This document shows positions 37,097-47,300 of a stretch of DNA of 64,000 nucleotides, one piece after another. This stretch comes from an uncultured Arcanobacterium sp. GTDB taxonomy: Bacteria > Actinomycetota > Actinomycetes > Actinomycetales > Actinomycetaceae. The notes below the pieces were generated by a model, which did not search any database, was not told the origin of the DNA, and saw nothing but the letters and a program-made list of their open reading frames with translations. The position numbers and the translations under genes were made by a program. Every line of letters begins with the position of its first letter. Position 1 is the stretch's first letter. The stretch covers positions 124,001 through 188,000 of the forward strand of contig CAUAGM010000003.1 of NCBI GenBank assembly GCA_958428545.1, read 5' to 3'.

Positions 37097-37110
37097 TTGC
37101 TTCATTGCAA
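37097..37110 (-). promoter_or_regulatory. TTGC-N6-GCAA element, GH95 leader
   Basis: Minus-strand TTGCAATGAAGCAA lies 13 nt before the GH95 start, just upstream of the ribosome site. Nearly identical copies precede the GH84 and second GH20 genes. Confidence 0.6.
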
Positions 37111-37120
37111 TGATTTGTGA

Positions 37121-37150
37121 ATCATACATCGAAATTTTTCGAATAGTCTA
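37121..37150 (-). promoter_or_regulatory. Probable GH95 promoter with dyad spacer
   Basis: The -10 is TATGAT (37121-37126) and the -35 is TAGACT (37145-37150), with an 18-nt spacer. The dyad TCGAAA-tt-TTTCGA (plus 37129-37142) fills the spacer, an operator-like position. Confidence 0.45.
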
Positions 37151-37217
37151 GGAAGAAAGGCTGGTGCCGTAAAATCGATCAGCTTTGCCGCATACAGCAT
37201 CAGCTTTCTCAACTATT
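37141..37217 (-). terminator. Imperfect hairpin after the first GH20 gene
   Basis: The left part gaatagt..gaaag.ctggtg pairs imperfectly with catcagctttctc..actattc. A second actattc copy follows. It probably ends the GH20 transcript. No T-run. Confidence 0.4.
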
Positions 37218-37228
37218 CTTCTTCCCAA

Positions 37229-40120
37229 CTATTCGTGCTGACGATGTTTCACCAGCAGTACGCCAGCAACCAGCAAAACAAAAGAAATTAATGCAGCCAA
37301 CCCAGTTTGAGATCCTGTGGACGGCATATGGCGAATAGACGCAGAATTTCCATTCTTCACGCTTGATGCAGTTGCGTTGTGCAAATCTGCTTCAGGCGTA
37401 GGGTTAGGCTCACTTGGTTCACCGGACTCACCAAGATCGGGCTGACCCGGCTGATTAGGGCCCGTGCCTGAATCGGAAACGCCTGGAGGGCATTCTTCTG
37501 ATACCTTCACAGCCATATCCGCCGCATTCAGTGCCAACTCAGGTGCACGATTATCAGCGGGGATCGTTCCCGAGATACGAAGTGTTCCCTCGGTGACGGC
37601 ATTTGCTGGAGTGCCAGCGCCGCCAGCGCAGATTGGCTGCGCAAGCGTAGCTTTTACCCGAATAATAGAGTTCATCTGCCGCCCAGTGGTTTTTCCTTCA
37701 TCGCTATAGTTGAATGCTCTTTCCATCGCATAGCTTATATGCATCTGGTGTTCTACGCCCTGCTTATCTATCAGGGAAGCAGTGAGCGGCAAGCGAGAAG
37801 TATCGGCAGCTGTAACGCCTGGCAGAGCTAATAAACCAATATCTGCTGCCTGAGTGCTGCTTAATGCAGAATTTTTCTCTTGTGCAAGGAAACTATAAGC
37901 ACCAGCCCACGCTACTGCGTCTACATCGTTTGGCGCACTGAGGCGGAACGTCACCCCACGGTTAATGAGATCGATACCGCGGGCAGCTAAACGGGAGCGG
38001 AAATCATCATAATCTTTAGCACTATTTTGGCTCCACGCCACTTCCGCTAGAGCAAAAGTACGCGGAAACATCACGAATTGAGCATCATGGTCTGTACGCA
38101 GATGCTCTTGCCACAGTGCACTTTCCACGCCAAGCACAGAACTTTCTGCTACCCCAGCTTGCGCCGTAGGATCCCAGTTGTACCAGTTACTGAGCGTGCA
38201 TCCTTGCGCACAAGCCCATGTAGGACCCGCCACATCTGAGCCTGGGCGTTGTGGATAATAGGCATTATTTACAGTGCTCATCAGCACCTTTCCGTTTTTA
38301 TTTTTTGTAAAAGCGGAAAGCGCGGCAGTTGAGCCAGTCCAGTGCTGCACCACAGATCCTTCTGCTAAACTATCGGGAGCTTTTGCCAGTGCGTCGTTCC
38401 ACACAATCGGAGTAAAAGATTCTTGACGTGCTATATCACTCAGCCTGCCAATATAGTTCTTATATCCTTCGCCAGCGCCTGTGGATTCATCGCCGCCAAT
38501 ATGGAAATAAGGAAGGGTGACTTCTGCGCGCAGTGCACTATTCGATATGCTCGCCAACGCATCACTATGCTGCTTAGCGATATCGGCAATCACATGCCGC
38601 ATGAAGGTATACGTGGCTTCGGATTTCAGATCGAGAGTGCCAAAGCCGTCTTTCCCGTCAACGAATGGAGCAGTAGTTGTTGCTCCAGCTGGCGGCTTCG
38701 GGCTGGCACCTGCAGTATTAAGCTCTGGGATAGCGTGCAGTACAGAATTCGTATGCCCAGGCCCATCAACTTCAGTGATCACTGCAATACCTCGGCTCGC
38801 AGCATAGCGAATAATATCTGCATAATCGGCTTTAGTGTAGTACCCAGTACGCCCTGCTTCGGGAGCCATGTGAGAACTGCCTGCCATATAAGAGGTAAGG
38901 CTTGATTTCTTAATAAGCTGCTCATAATCAATTGAATCGCCAGCTTCTTTTCCGTCATTGGATATTTCTAAGCGCCACCCTTGATCTTCTGAAATATGCA
39001 TATGCAGCACATTGAGCTTCGACGTGCTCATTAAATCAACATATTTTTTAATTTCATCAACTGGAATAAAAGAACGGCAGGGATCGAGCATCACTCCACG
39101 CCACGCATACCGCGGAGCATCAATAACTCTTACTTGAGGCACAGCAGCTGGCTCAGCTACCTGAGCTTGTGCAGAAGCCCAAGGACCGATGAGCTGAATC
39201 AGCGACTGCACAGCCCATATTGCCCCGCGCACACGTGACGCAGTAATAGTGATGTTTTTATCGGTGACGACGAGTTGATAAGATTCGTTTGCTTGCCCTC
39301 TAGGCGCTTTGAAATGAGGGTCAAGATCTATATGTATTGCGCAATCGCCGCGTGCAGGAAGTGCAAGATCATACGATTTTTCCAACGTCTCGCGCAAAAT
39401 ATCTAATGCTGGTTCGAGATCTTTCGAACTTAAAGAGATGCATGTATCTGATGTAAAAACGAAAGGATCCGCATTTTTGCTAATGTCTGCACTCAACGGC
39501 TTTGGCGTAATACTAGTAGCATCATTGGTAAGCGGCCGCCCGATCATTTCTCCATGTACTGCCAATTCCCACAGCGAGAGAGAAAAGTTTTGACTTTTCT
39601 TAGTTGCGGTCAAACGAAGATAATGTGCAGTGACGGGATTGTGCAGTGTTGTCGTCACTTTTTCCGTCTGCTTAGTAGCTTTTAAGCCATCTGCGATTTT
39701 TTGCCACGATACGCCATCTTCCGAAACTTCAAGATAGTACGAGGTTGCAAATGTATTTCCCCATTCAGCCGTCACGGAATCAATGCGAACTTCAGCAGGA
39801 AATTCATATTGAATCCACCAAGGCCCATTCCCGCTATTGGCACTCCAGCGTGAAGCATCGGCAGCATTATGAATAGCAGGAGGCACAGCATGCCCATTTG
39901 CTGCGCGATCAGCGGGTGCCCATACGCCGTCTGCTGCATGTGCAGGAGCAAATTTTCCCGCAACTTCTTGCCCGCTTGCCGTAACGGTAGCCTTTAATGC
40001 AAGATTTTCAGATTCCTCTGCAGCAGCAGGAATCGCCGTTAGTGCGCTCAAACTGAGCAGTGTGAGAACGCTCGTAAGAGTTGCTGCCAGCATACGCTTA
40101 TATGCAGATATTATCCCCAT
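37229..40120 (-). CDS. Cell-wall anchored beta-N-acetylhexosaminidase, GH20
   Basis: A 963-residue secreted protein. A signal peptide is followed by an F5/8C (CBM32-like) module at about residues 45-190, a GH20b-type domain, then the GH20 barrel. The substrate-assisted pair D544-E545 lies in YFHIGGDEST, and HMHISEDQGWRLEI and EVDGPGHTNS are also typical. It would remove terminal GlcNAc or GalNAc. The C-terminus has a Pro/Asp-rich linker, a MPSTGS sorting signal, a membrane helix and the KHRQHE tail. A gggggaaaag site precedes the ATG. The HIGGDE form separates it from the lacto-N-biosidase type GH20 at 54830-58312. Confidence 0.93.
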   Translation of the reverse strand: MGIISAYKRMLAATLTSVLTLLSLSALTAIPAAAEESENLALKATVTASGQEVAGKFAPAHAADGVWAPADRAANGHAVPPAIHNAADASRWSANSGNGPWWIQYEFPAEVRIDSVTAEWGNTFATSYYLEVSEDGVSWQKIADGLKATKQTEKVTTTLHNPVTAHYLRLTATKKSQNFSLSLWELAVHGEMIGRPLTNDATSITPKPLSADISKNADPFVFTSDTCISLSSKDLEPALDILRETLEKSYDLALPARGDCAIHIDLDPHFKAPRGQANESYQLVVTDKNITITASRVRGAIWAVQSLIQLIGPWASAQAQVAEPAAVPQVRVIDAPRYAWRGVMLDPCRSFIPVDEIKKYVDLMSTSKLNVLHMHISEDQGWRLEISNDGKEAGDSIDYEQLIKKSSLTSYMAGSSHMAPEAGRTGYYTKADYADIIRYAASRGIAVITEVDGPGHTNSVLHAIPELNTAGASPKPPAGATTTAPFVDGKDGFGTLDLKSEATYTFMRHVIADIAKQHSDALASISNSALRAEVTLPYFHIGGDESTGAGEGYKNYIGRLSDIARQESFTPIVWNDALAKAPDSLAEGSVVQHWTGSTAALSAFTKNKNGKVLMSTVNNAYYPQRPGSDVAGPTWACAQGCTLSNWYNWDPTAQAGVAESSVLGVESALWQEHLRTDHDAQFVMFPRTFALAEVAWSQNSAKDYDDFRSRLAARGIDLINRGVTFRLSAPNDVDAVAWAGAYSFLAQEKNSALSSTQAADIGLLALPGVTAADTSRLPLTASLIDKQGVEHQMHISYAMERAFNYSDEGKTTGRQMNSIIRVKATLAQPICAGGAGTPANAVTEGTLRISGTIPADNRAPELALNAADMAVKVSEECPPGVSDSGTGPNQPGQPDLGESGEPSEPNPTPEADLHNATASSVKNGNSASIRHMPSTGSQTGLAALISFVLLVAGVLLVKHRQHE

Positions 40121-40196
40121 TAATCTTTTCCCCCGTCTCGTGCACCTTACGTCACATTCACGAAGATGCAGAGCTTGTATATTGCGCTTAGGTTGA

Positions 40197-40237
40197 AGCT
40201 GGTGCTGCGCATAAGCGTTGCAGACGCAACACCAGCT
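40197..40237 (-). terminator. Terminator of the GH84 gene
   Basis: Arms agctggtgctgcg and cgcaacaccagct pair over 13 bp with one mismatch, with a 15-nt loop. The outer part agctggtg is also found in the GH2 terminator. No T-run. Confidence 0.6.
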
Positions 40238-40244
40238 ATATCAT

Positions 40245-43200
40245 CTATTTTTGCCAGCTCCGACGGCTTGCTAAGAAAGCGCCTCCAGCAAGCAAAGCAA
40301 AGGATGCTAGCACAGCCCATACCATATCTGAGCCTGTGGGCGGAGTGCTCCTCATAGAAGCAGGCACCGATCCCACCGCACTATTGCTACCTGGGGTGAT
40401 CGGCTGTTGAGGTTTAGTATCTGGCTGTGTAGTTCCTGGATTCACAGTGCCAGGATGCTCAGGATTCGCTTCAGTAATGAGCAGACCTTTTACAGCAGTA
40501 CGAAGTTCAGCAAGTGCTGCATTCACTTCTTCTTGAGAGGCGCTCCCATCTGCAACAACTTTCTGTGCTTTCTTCAGCGTATTAGTTACAGCAGTCCAAG
40601 ATTGCTCCGTATAGTTGGCAGGCGTGAGCATGTCTATGCTCTTGATTGTTTGTTTAAGAAGAGTGAAATCAGTGCTTTTCTCAACAGGAACTTCTGGTTT
40701 CGGTTCTTCAGGCGTACTTCCACTGCCGTCTTTCAAACCTTTGATTGCACTATCAAGAAATGCCGTTGCTTCATCAACCTCAGCTTGAGTGGCTGCAACA
40801 TTGTTGAAGACGTCACGCGCAGAAGTCAATGCACCTTTCAAAACTTGCCAAGAAAACACAGTGTAATCACTCTCGTTTTTCTTGTCTGCAAGATCAATCG
40901 CTTGTGCTAATGCATCTTTATTAGCCAAATCTTTTGCTGCCACGGCTGAAAGTTCAAATACTTTCCACCACTTTTCAGACTTTTCACCATTGACGACGCG
41001 AATAGCTTTCACACTGCGCGATTGAGGCAAAATCAGATTTTGCACTTTTGCACCGTTCACGTCTGCGACTTTCTCCCAGTTGTTGCCATCAGCAGATACC
41101 TGAATCTCGCCTTTCGTGATTTTATCGCCGCCGTCTTGAGCGAAAACGATAGCGCCAGCTTCAATTGGCTGAGAATACGTCACAGTGATTGACGATCCGA
41201 TTTGAGGCACAGCATTCGTCCACACAAATCCACCTGTAGTTTGGGAGTCCGTGAGTGCATCATCATTCGATCCCTGATAGCGCCCAAGTCCTTGAGAAAG
41301 AGCAACTGTGGAGGAAATAGCCTCTGACGTATCTCCTGTGTCAGCTGGGCGTGCATAAAGCTCTGCTATCTTCCACCAACCTGCTGTGCGCTCAGTATTG
41401 CGGATTCGAATCGCTTTTGCCTGCACTGGCGTATCAAGGGTTTTATCCAAGGATTCGCCGTTCTTAATTTCCGCCAGCTGAGTCCAGTTATTCGTGCCAT
41501 CCGCACTATATTCAATCACACCTTTCGTGATTTTATCGCCGCTGGATTGCGTGAAGACAATACGTTTCATTTCGAAAGATTCTGGATACGTCACCGTGAC
41601 GTTCGCATCGGCAGGCGTCATATCCTTGATCGTATTGTAGTCGGGAGTAGACGGATCAAGCTTTGGTTTCGTCCAAAGAATCGAGTTTGAATCGCCATCC
41701 GAAGCGTTCGATAGAGAGCCTTGGTAAACAGCTAGATTATCAGAAATAGAAACTGTACCCTGCGGAAGGCTTGGAAGATTCTCTGGGTTCACAGAAATCT
41801 CTTTTACCTGCAGCCATGCATCGCGCGCATTGTCTGCAGTAGCGATTAAGCGCAGTCCTCTAATAGCGTGAAGATTGAGATCTTTATACAGCATTGGTGA
41901 CGTTGTCGCCTCGGCGGCACCAGGGACTTCTTGCCACGTATTGCCATCTTTGGTGTATTGCAGCTGCCCGTGATCGAAGTAATCTTTACCGCTCGCAGCT
42001 CCGAGCACGAACTTCACACTATTGGCATCAAAAGGCTTCGTATCAACTACCCCAACATACGTACCTTTAGAAATTTTATTCGGACTCTTATAGATGACGC
42101 CAGTAGTTTCATTGCCATCAAGCACAGCAGATACATTTCCTTCTGGTGTATCTGTGCGGCTCGTAATAAAACGCCTGAAGGATGCATTTGGATTAATAGC
42201 GACTGCTGCTTTGGCTTTCAAATCATTGGCGAGCGCTTGAAGCGTAGGAGTGAGATACGCTTTGCCCACTTTTGCATATTGGGTTTCATTCACATAGTTG
42301 AAACCGTGATTCTTATAGCTTGCCATCAGGGCATTTCCTGCCTGATAGTTATTGAGAAGATCGTCATTTTTTCCAGCCAGATAGGCATCATAGGCATCAA
42401 AATAATAGGTAGCTGCCTTGATTAAATCATCAAAAGCATCAAGCCACGGCTTCATTTGCTCTGCCATTGCTGGCGTTCCTGCATTCGCTCGGAATGTATC
42501 TACAGCTGGCTGAATATCGGTATAAACTTTCCTCGCTTGAGCTACTTGCTCACTGCTCAGATCGCCAGCATTCAAAGTGCTTTGCACAGCAAGAAGCGTA
42601 TCTTTCACTGCCGCAGATTCACGAGCCTCCCACGTAACTCCGCCGCCATACATACGCCGTAAGTGCTCTGAGATAGTGCGCAGCGCGTTAGAAGCCTCGT
42701 TAGCACGTGGAGAATTGTGGTTAATATAAGAGAAAGAATCCTGCCAAACCTTATCTGCATGATCTAAAGAATCCCAAAGGTTCCAGGTGAAATCGGCGTT
42801 CATGAAAATCGCCTGCTTGCTTGGTTCAGACTGCTGCATCGGGTTCATCACCAAGCCCTCAAGATCTCCTGGCTGCACGTCTGTGCCTAAGAAGTTTTCA
42901 TAATTTGCCATATGCAAAGCATCTTTATCGTTATCCGAGCAGGGAAAATTCATCCACATAAATGTCGGACGTCCAGAATTATTTTTAAACGATTGGAAGA
43001 AAGAATGGGTAGCTTTCCCCCATACTCGACCGCCTGTATTGATCACCTGAACTGTCTGAGGAAGATCTCGATACCATGATTCACCATTTCCCATATAGTT
43101 CACAGGGCAAAACACAATCGTATCTTTAAGCCCTGGATATTTAAGAGAACCATCGCCATTCGTCTGCTTTTGCAGATCTTGCACCCATGCTGTCATATCT

Positions 43201-44189
43201 TTCATAAGGCGCGTATAAAGCGAAGAGCCTTGATTATGAGCATCATCGGCAAGAATTGCTATTTGCCGCACGCCATTATCAATCACTTGCAAGAATTTAG
43301 CTTTGACGATTGCAAGGCTTTCATCATAATTTGCGTTTGTGATGGGATTATTCATGAAAGGATGCAGTGCATAAATAAAACGAGTCTTACTTCTATTTCC
43401 AGCTTCTGCAAGCGGAGCAATTTTATTACGCAGCTCCTCATCCGTATAAAGCTCACGCCACTTTGCATTATGCTTCGGATCGTCTTTAGGCGCATAGAAA
43501 TATGAGTTAAGTTTGTGATAGCCACCCCAAGTCATCAAATCAATACGATTCTGAGTGCTCCAAGGATTGCCATAATAGCCTTCAATAAAACCACGATTTC
43601 GCACATCTGCATAGTCTGCAATCGTCAGCTCACGCACCTGCGAGCCAGTAACCTGCTGGAAAATACGGTACAAGCTGGTAAGACCATAAAATGCGCAATC
43701 AGTATCCTTACCAAGCACGATAATCTCGGAACGAGCACCGTTTTTCCCTGGAAGAACGGCAAGCAGATATGAATCAATATGATCAAAAAGCGTAGCGTCG
43801 TACTTAATCTTGCCCTGAGCAACGAGATCTGCCACGTGTTTATCTACAACGTCATTCGAGCCTTTGATCCCAACAAGCACAGAAAGCCCCGAACCGCTCG
43901 GAATGGATTCTTTCCCCTTCCAGGTAATTCCTGGAATTGCTTGCATCGAAAGTACATCATCTAAGCGAGTTTCAGTATCGGTATCTATCCCTTTCTCTAC
44001 TACAAGATCCGCTTTTCCTAAATGTAGTGATCCATCGCCATAAGTTATGCTGTGAGGTGTTGGATAAATCTGGTATTCGTTTTCTGCCGCGTGTACGGGC
44101 GCAGCTCCCACAGGAGCAATCACCGATCCAAGAGCGAAAGCGGCAAGGCATGCCAATGCTCGGACCCTGATTTTCTGTAGCTTTTTCAT
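40245..44189 (-). CDS. Cell-wall anchored beta-N-acetylglucosaminidase, GH84
   Basis: A 1314-residue secreted protein. A signal peptide, a GH84 N-terminal domain (YQIYPTPHSITYGDG) and the catalytic barrel follow, with RGFIEGYYGNPWS and the acidic pair D315-D316 in ILADDAHNQ, as in Clostridium perfringens NagJ-type enzymes. Next come a helical region, three F5/8C (CBM32-like) modules, two FIVAR repeats (about residues 1110-1240), a linker and TPPTGS with a membrane helix and RRSWQK. It would cleave terminal beta-GlcNAc. Relatives in pathogens are called hyaluronidases for historical reasons; true hyaluronan cleavage is unlikely. Confidence 0.93.
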   Translation of the reverse strand: MKKLQKIRVRALACLAAFALGSVIAPVGAAPVHAAENEYQIYPTPHSITYGDGSLHLGKADLVVEKGIDTDTETRLDDVLSMQAIPGITWKGKESIPSGSGLSVLVGIKGSNDVVDKHVADLVAQGKIKYDATLFDHIDSYLLAVLPGKNGARSEIIVLGKDTDCAFYGLTSLYRIFQQVTGSQVRELTIADYADVRNRGFIEGYYGNPWSTQNRIDLMTWGGYHKLNSYFYAPKDDPKHNAKWRELYTDEELRNKIAPLAEAGNRSKTRFIYALHPFMNNPITNANYDESLAIVKAKFLQVIDNGVRQIAILADDAHNQGSSLYTRLMKDMTAWVQDLQKQTNGDGSLKYPGLKDTIVFCPVNYMGNGESWYRDLPQTVQVINTGGRVWGKATHSFFQSFKNNSGRPTFMWMNFPCSDNDKDALHMANYENFLGTDVQPGDLEGLVMNPMQQSEPSKQAIFMNADFTWNLWDSLDHADKVWQDSFSYINHNSPRANEASNALRTISEHLRRMYGGGVTWEARESAAVKDTLLAVQSTLNAGDLSSEQVAQARKVYTDIQPAVDTFRANAGTPAMAEQMKPWLDAFDDLIKAATYYFDAYDAYLAGKNDDLLNNYQAGNALMASYKNHGFNYVNETQYAKVGKAYLTPTLQALANDLKAKAAVAINPNASFRRFITSRTDTPEGNVSAVLDGNETTGVIYKSPNKISKGTYVGVVDTKPFDANSVKFVLGAASGKDYFDHGQLQYTKDGNTWQEVPGAAEATTSPMLYKDLNLHAIRGLRLIATADNARDAWLQVKEISVNPENLPSLPQGTVSISDNLAVYQGSLSNASDGDSNSILWTKPKLDPSTPDYNTIKDMTPADANVTVTYPESFEMKRIVFTQSSGDKITKGVIEYSADGTNNWTQLAEIKNGESLDKTLDTPVQAKAIRIRNTERTAGWWKIAELYARPADTGDTSEAISSTVALSQGLGRYQGSNDDALTDSQTTGGFVWTNAVPQIGSSITVTYSQPIEAGAIVFAQDGGDKITKGEIQVSADGNNWEKVADVNGAKVQNLILPQSRSVKAIRVVNGEKSEKWWKVFELSAVAAKDLANKDALAQAIDLADKKNESDYTVFSWQVLKGALTSARDVFNNVAATQAEVDEATAFLDSAIKGLKDGSGSTPEEPKPEVPVEKSTDFTLLKQTIKSIDMLTPANYTEQSWTAVTNTLKKAQKVVADGSASQEEVNAALAELRTAVKGLLITEANPEHPGTVNPGTTQPDTKPQQPITPGSNSAVGSVPASMRSTPPTGSDMVWAVLASFALLAGGAFLASRRSWQK

Positions 44190-44201
44190 TATTTCCCCTT
44201 A

Positions 44202-44215
44202 TTGCTTCTTTGCAA
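44202..44215 (-). promoter_or_regulatory. TTGC-N6-GCAA element, GH84 leader
   Basis: Minus-strand TTGCAAAGAAGCAA lies 12 nt before the GH84 start, immediately upstream of aataaggggaaa. It differs by one base from the GH95 copy. Confidence 0.6.
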
Positions 44216-44238
44216 ATAATTCGTCTAAAACCTATGCG

Positions 44239-44300
44239 ATGCCACAGCATCTATTGAGCAGAGGTTGGCGCGCCACACAGATAGCGCACCAACCTTTGCT
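44239..44300 (-). terminator. Two hairpins after the GH101 gene
   Basis: A 17-bp stem with two wobble pairs (44257-44273 and 44284-44300; core aggttggcgcgc) is followed on the minus strand by gatgc-tgtg-gcatc (44239-44252). The first should end GH101 transcripts. No T-run. Confidence 0.6.
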
Positions 44301-44302
44301 CG

Positions 44303-47300
44303 TCACTCATATCTTCTGCGGCAGACCATCAGTGCACCGCAGCTCAACAACGCACATGCCAGAAGTACAGCCCACGCAGCCTTTGCACCAGTAGGTGGAA
44401 TTGCAGGGTGAGCAGCGCTCCCCATATTTCTGGGTTGAGCAGAATCTCCGCTTGTTTTGCCGTCACTGTCGCTACCCGGCGCAGATTCCTCTCCAGGATT
44501 AGGATTCTCACCTGGGCTAGGATCCCCACCAGGCACAGGTGCTGATGGTTGAGTGAGCTGCAGTCTAAACGCGCTTGTTAAAACGGTATCTCCTTGTGTG
44601 AAGTTCACGTGTACGTCGCCGTCAAAAGCAGCATCTGCCGATCCTTCAATCGCATTAGTTTCTGGGTTGTAAGCAAAGCCTTCCGGCGCTCCCGATAGGC
44701 TCACCGTATACGGCATCAAGGTATCAATACCTGAGATTCCCACAGGAATAGACAGCGCACCAGAGCCAACTTCCGCTTTCGTATCCTTCACCTGAAGTGC
44801 AGGCTTACCGCAGATCACGCGCGCATTCGCCCAATCAGCATGATCGTTTCCATTCGAGCCGTTTGCGTTGCCTACCTGCAGCTGCAGCTTCTTCACACCC
44901 GTAATATCAATATCGATGCTCTGGGTGCCGCTAGCTTTGCTTACCGTTTCAGATTCGTATTTCGTCTGCCCATCGCCAAGCACTTTGAAGGTCACATTTC
45001 CGTTTGGCTGCGTATCGTTTACGCCCACAATTGCACGCATGATTGTGCACTGCTTATCGGTAAGATCAAAAGTGATATTAGCCATGCTAGAACCACCCAT
45101 TGAGTGCATACCTATACCTTTGGCGTATTCTGTGCCTCCAAGAGTGATCGGCGTGCCGTCATTGCGCCCTTGTTCGCCATTTTCCTGATCGCGCTCCACA
45201 GGTCCCCAACCATTTTCTTCATCTGCCCATGGAAGATCAGAAAGGAAGTTCATGCCTGGGCGTACGCTGCGCACCACCTTTACCTGTGTAGTTGTTTTCA
45301 CAGAACGCGTCACGCCGTCATTATCCACATCGTAATTCACTGTGTACGTCAGTACGCCATCGCCTGCTCCAACTGGAACATCAATATTCCATTGCTGGGA
45401 AATGTGTTCGTCGATGCTCGCCGGATCGCCTTTCTTCGTGATATCCCACCCCTCAGGTCCAGTGAGGCTCGTGACGATATTCGTTGGAGTTCCTTCTTCA
45501 AAGAAGTCTGTCGTGGTCGTCACTGTAGTGCTCTCACCTTCAGATACAGGCGATTGCGCAGCGCTTATTTCTGGATCGGCATTGCCTGGAAGAGATTTCG
45601 GATTCTCATCGAGAAGCTCCACACGGAAATTATCGATTGTGAGATCAGAGCCAGCGCTACCGCCTACTTTATTGATCCCAATCCAATAATTTCCAGAGGT
45701 GCCAGTTGTGAACTCCAGCGATATAGTCTGCGTTCCTTTACCATCAACGCCTGTACCGCGCACTTGTGGAATTGATAGTGTCTGTACTTCACTGGAAGCA
45801 ATCCCCGAATCCGTCAGTCGGTCTCGCCCGAGCACAAACGCATACTCCCCTGCATAGGCGTTCTGATAATCCATTGACACACGGTACGTCTTGCCAGAAT
45901 CAAACGGCACTGACGCTTGTGTGGTGCGCAAAATCAGCCCTCCGTTTTCTTCATGGGCAAGCAGGCTCCATTTTCCATCGAGTACGTTATCGGTAAGTTT
46001 TCCTTTTTCGACTACTTGCCCGGCAGCATTTTTGCCATACCAGCCAGCATTAGAATACGGAGGATGATTTTCGGCCATCTGCGTGCGTGCATCGCCGCCG
46101 ACTTCTGCTTTGCCTGTCACGAATGGCCAGTAGCCAGTATCAACGCTTTCAAAATCGTCAAAGAAAATCGTTTTCTCTGTGCGGGCTTTATCTTCTGGCA
46201 CACTGTATTTCACTACGCGAAGATCATCAATGAGCACAGCAGCCTCGCCTTCACCAGCACTCACTTTGAAGGTTACGCCCGCTCCATCTGTATGGAATGT
46301 GACGCGCACGCGTTGGAAATAGGTGCGAAGCTTCTCGTCGGAAGCAGTCGCATTGATAGCTGTGCTCATCGTGATTGAACTTGTTGGCACTCCTTGAATG
46401 CTTCTCTGATTGCCAATAGCTTTAGCGTCTCCGCTCACAGATACGCTCACTGGGCGCTCTTTTCCTGGTTCGATTTCGACCCATGCCCACATAGAATAAT
46501 CACCTTTAGGCAGAGATATGTGCTGAGCTAAAGAAGCAGCGCCAGATCCTAATTTAGCCACTCGCCCAAGATTGCGCCCACCATTTGCAGAGTAATTTTT
46601 ATCCACTGAAACGTTACCTGTTGTGGTGTATCCTTCAGCTTTCAGATCGCCAGAGTAAAACCCTGGATCAGAAATATGGCTGCCTTCACCCCACTGAGGA
46701 TCCGCAGTTTGCACAGCTGTATTCGGATACAATACGTACGCAGTATTAGCCTTAACGCTCGCAGGAAGAGTCACAGCTCCGCCATTGTTTGCCACAGCTA
46801 CGCCGTTTGCGCGCCCTGTATCTGTGAGTTCATAGAGCGTAAAGTTCGACACTTGAGCAAATGCAGGTGTGAGCTGCCATGTGCTCGCTCCCCCAGCAGG
46901 ATTATAGTGATACATCTTCGTACCGCCTGCTTTACTATCGCCTACGCCTTTTGCGTCATTCCACGGCAGCAGATATTTTCCTTCGGTGTATACGGATTTT
47001 CCGCCATACGTGATAGTGCGATCTGTGCCTAAATCTGTGCCTGTAATGCTGGTGCGTGACGATACTACTTCAGTGCCGTTCTTAAATGCTGCTTTATCGC
47101 CGAGTTTATAAGAGAGCAGATCAGACTGCTGCAAAAACTTCGTTGGCAAGTTTCTTTGCCAAACGTTATTGATAAAGTTATTGTAGTCGGTCTGCCCTGT
47201 CCAGCCTTCAAATTCTTTGGTATTTGCATTGCCGAGCAGTGGATCCGGATTCCACGTATCGCGCCACGAATTTTGAATAAAACGAACTAATGTAGAATTG

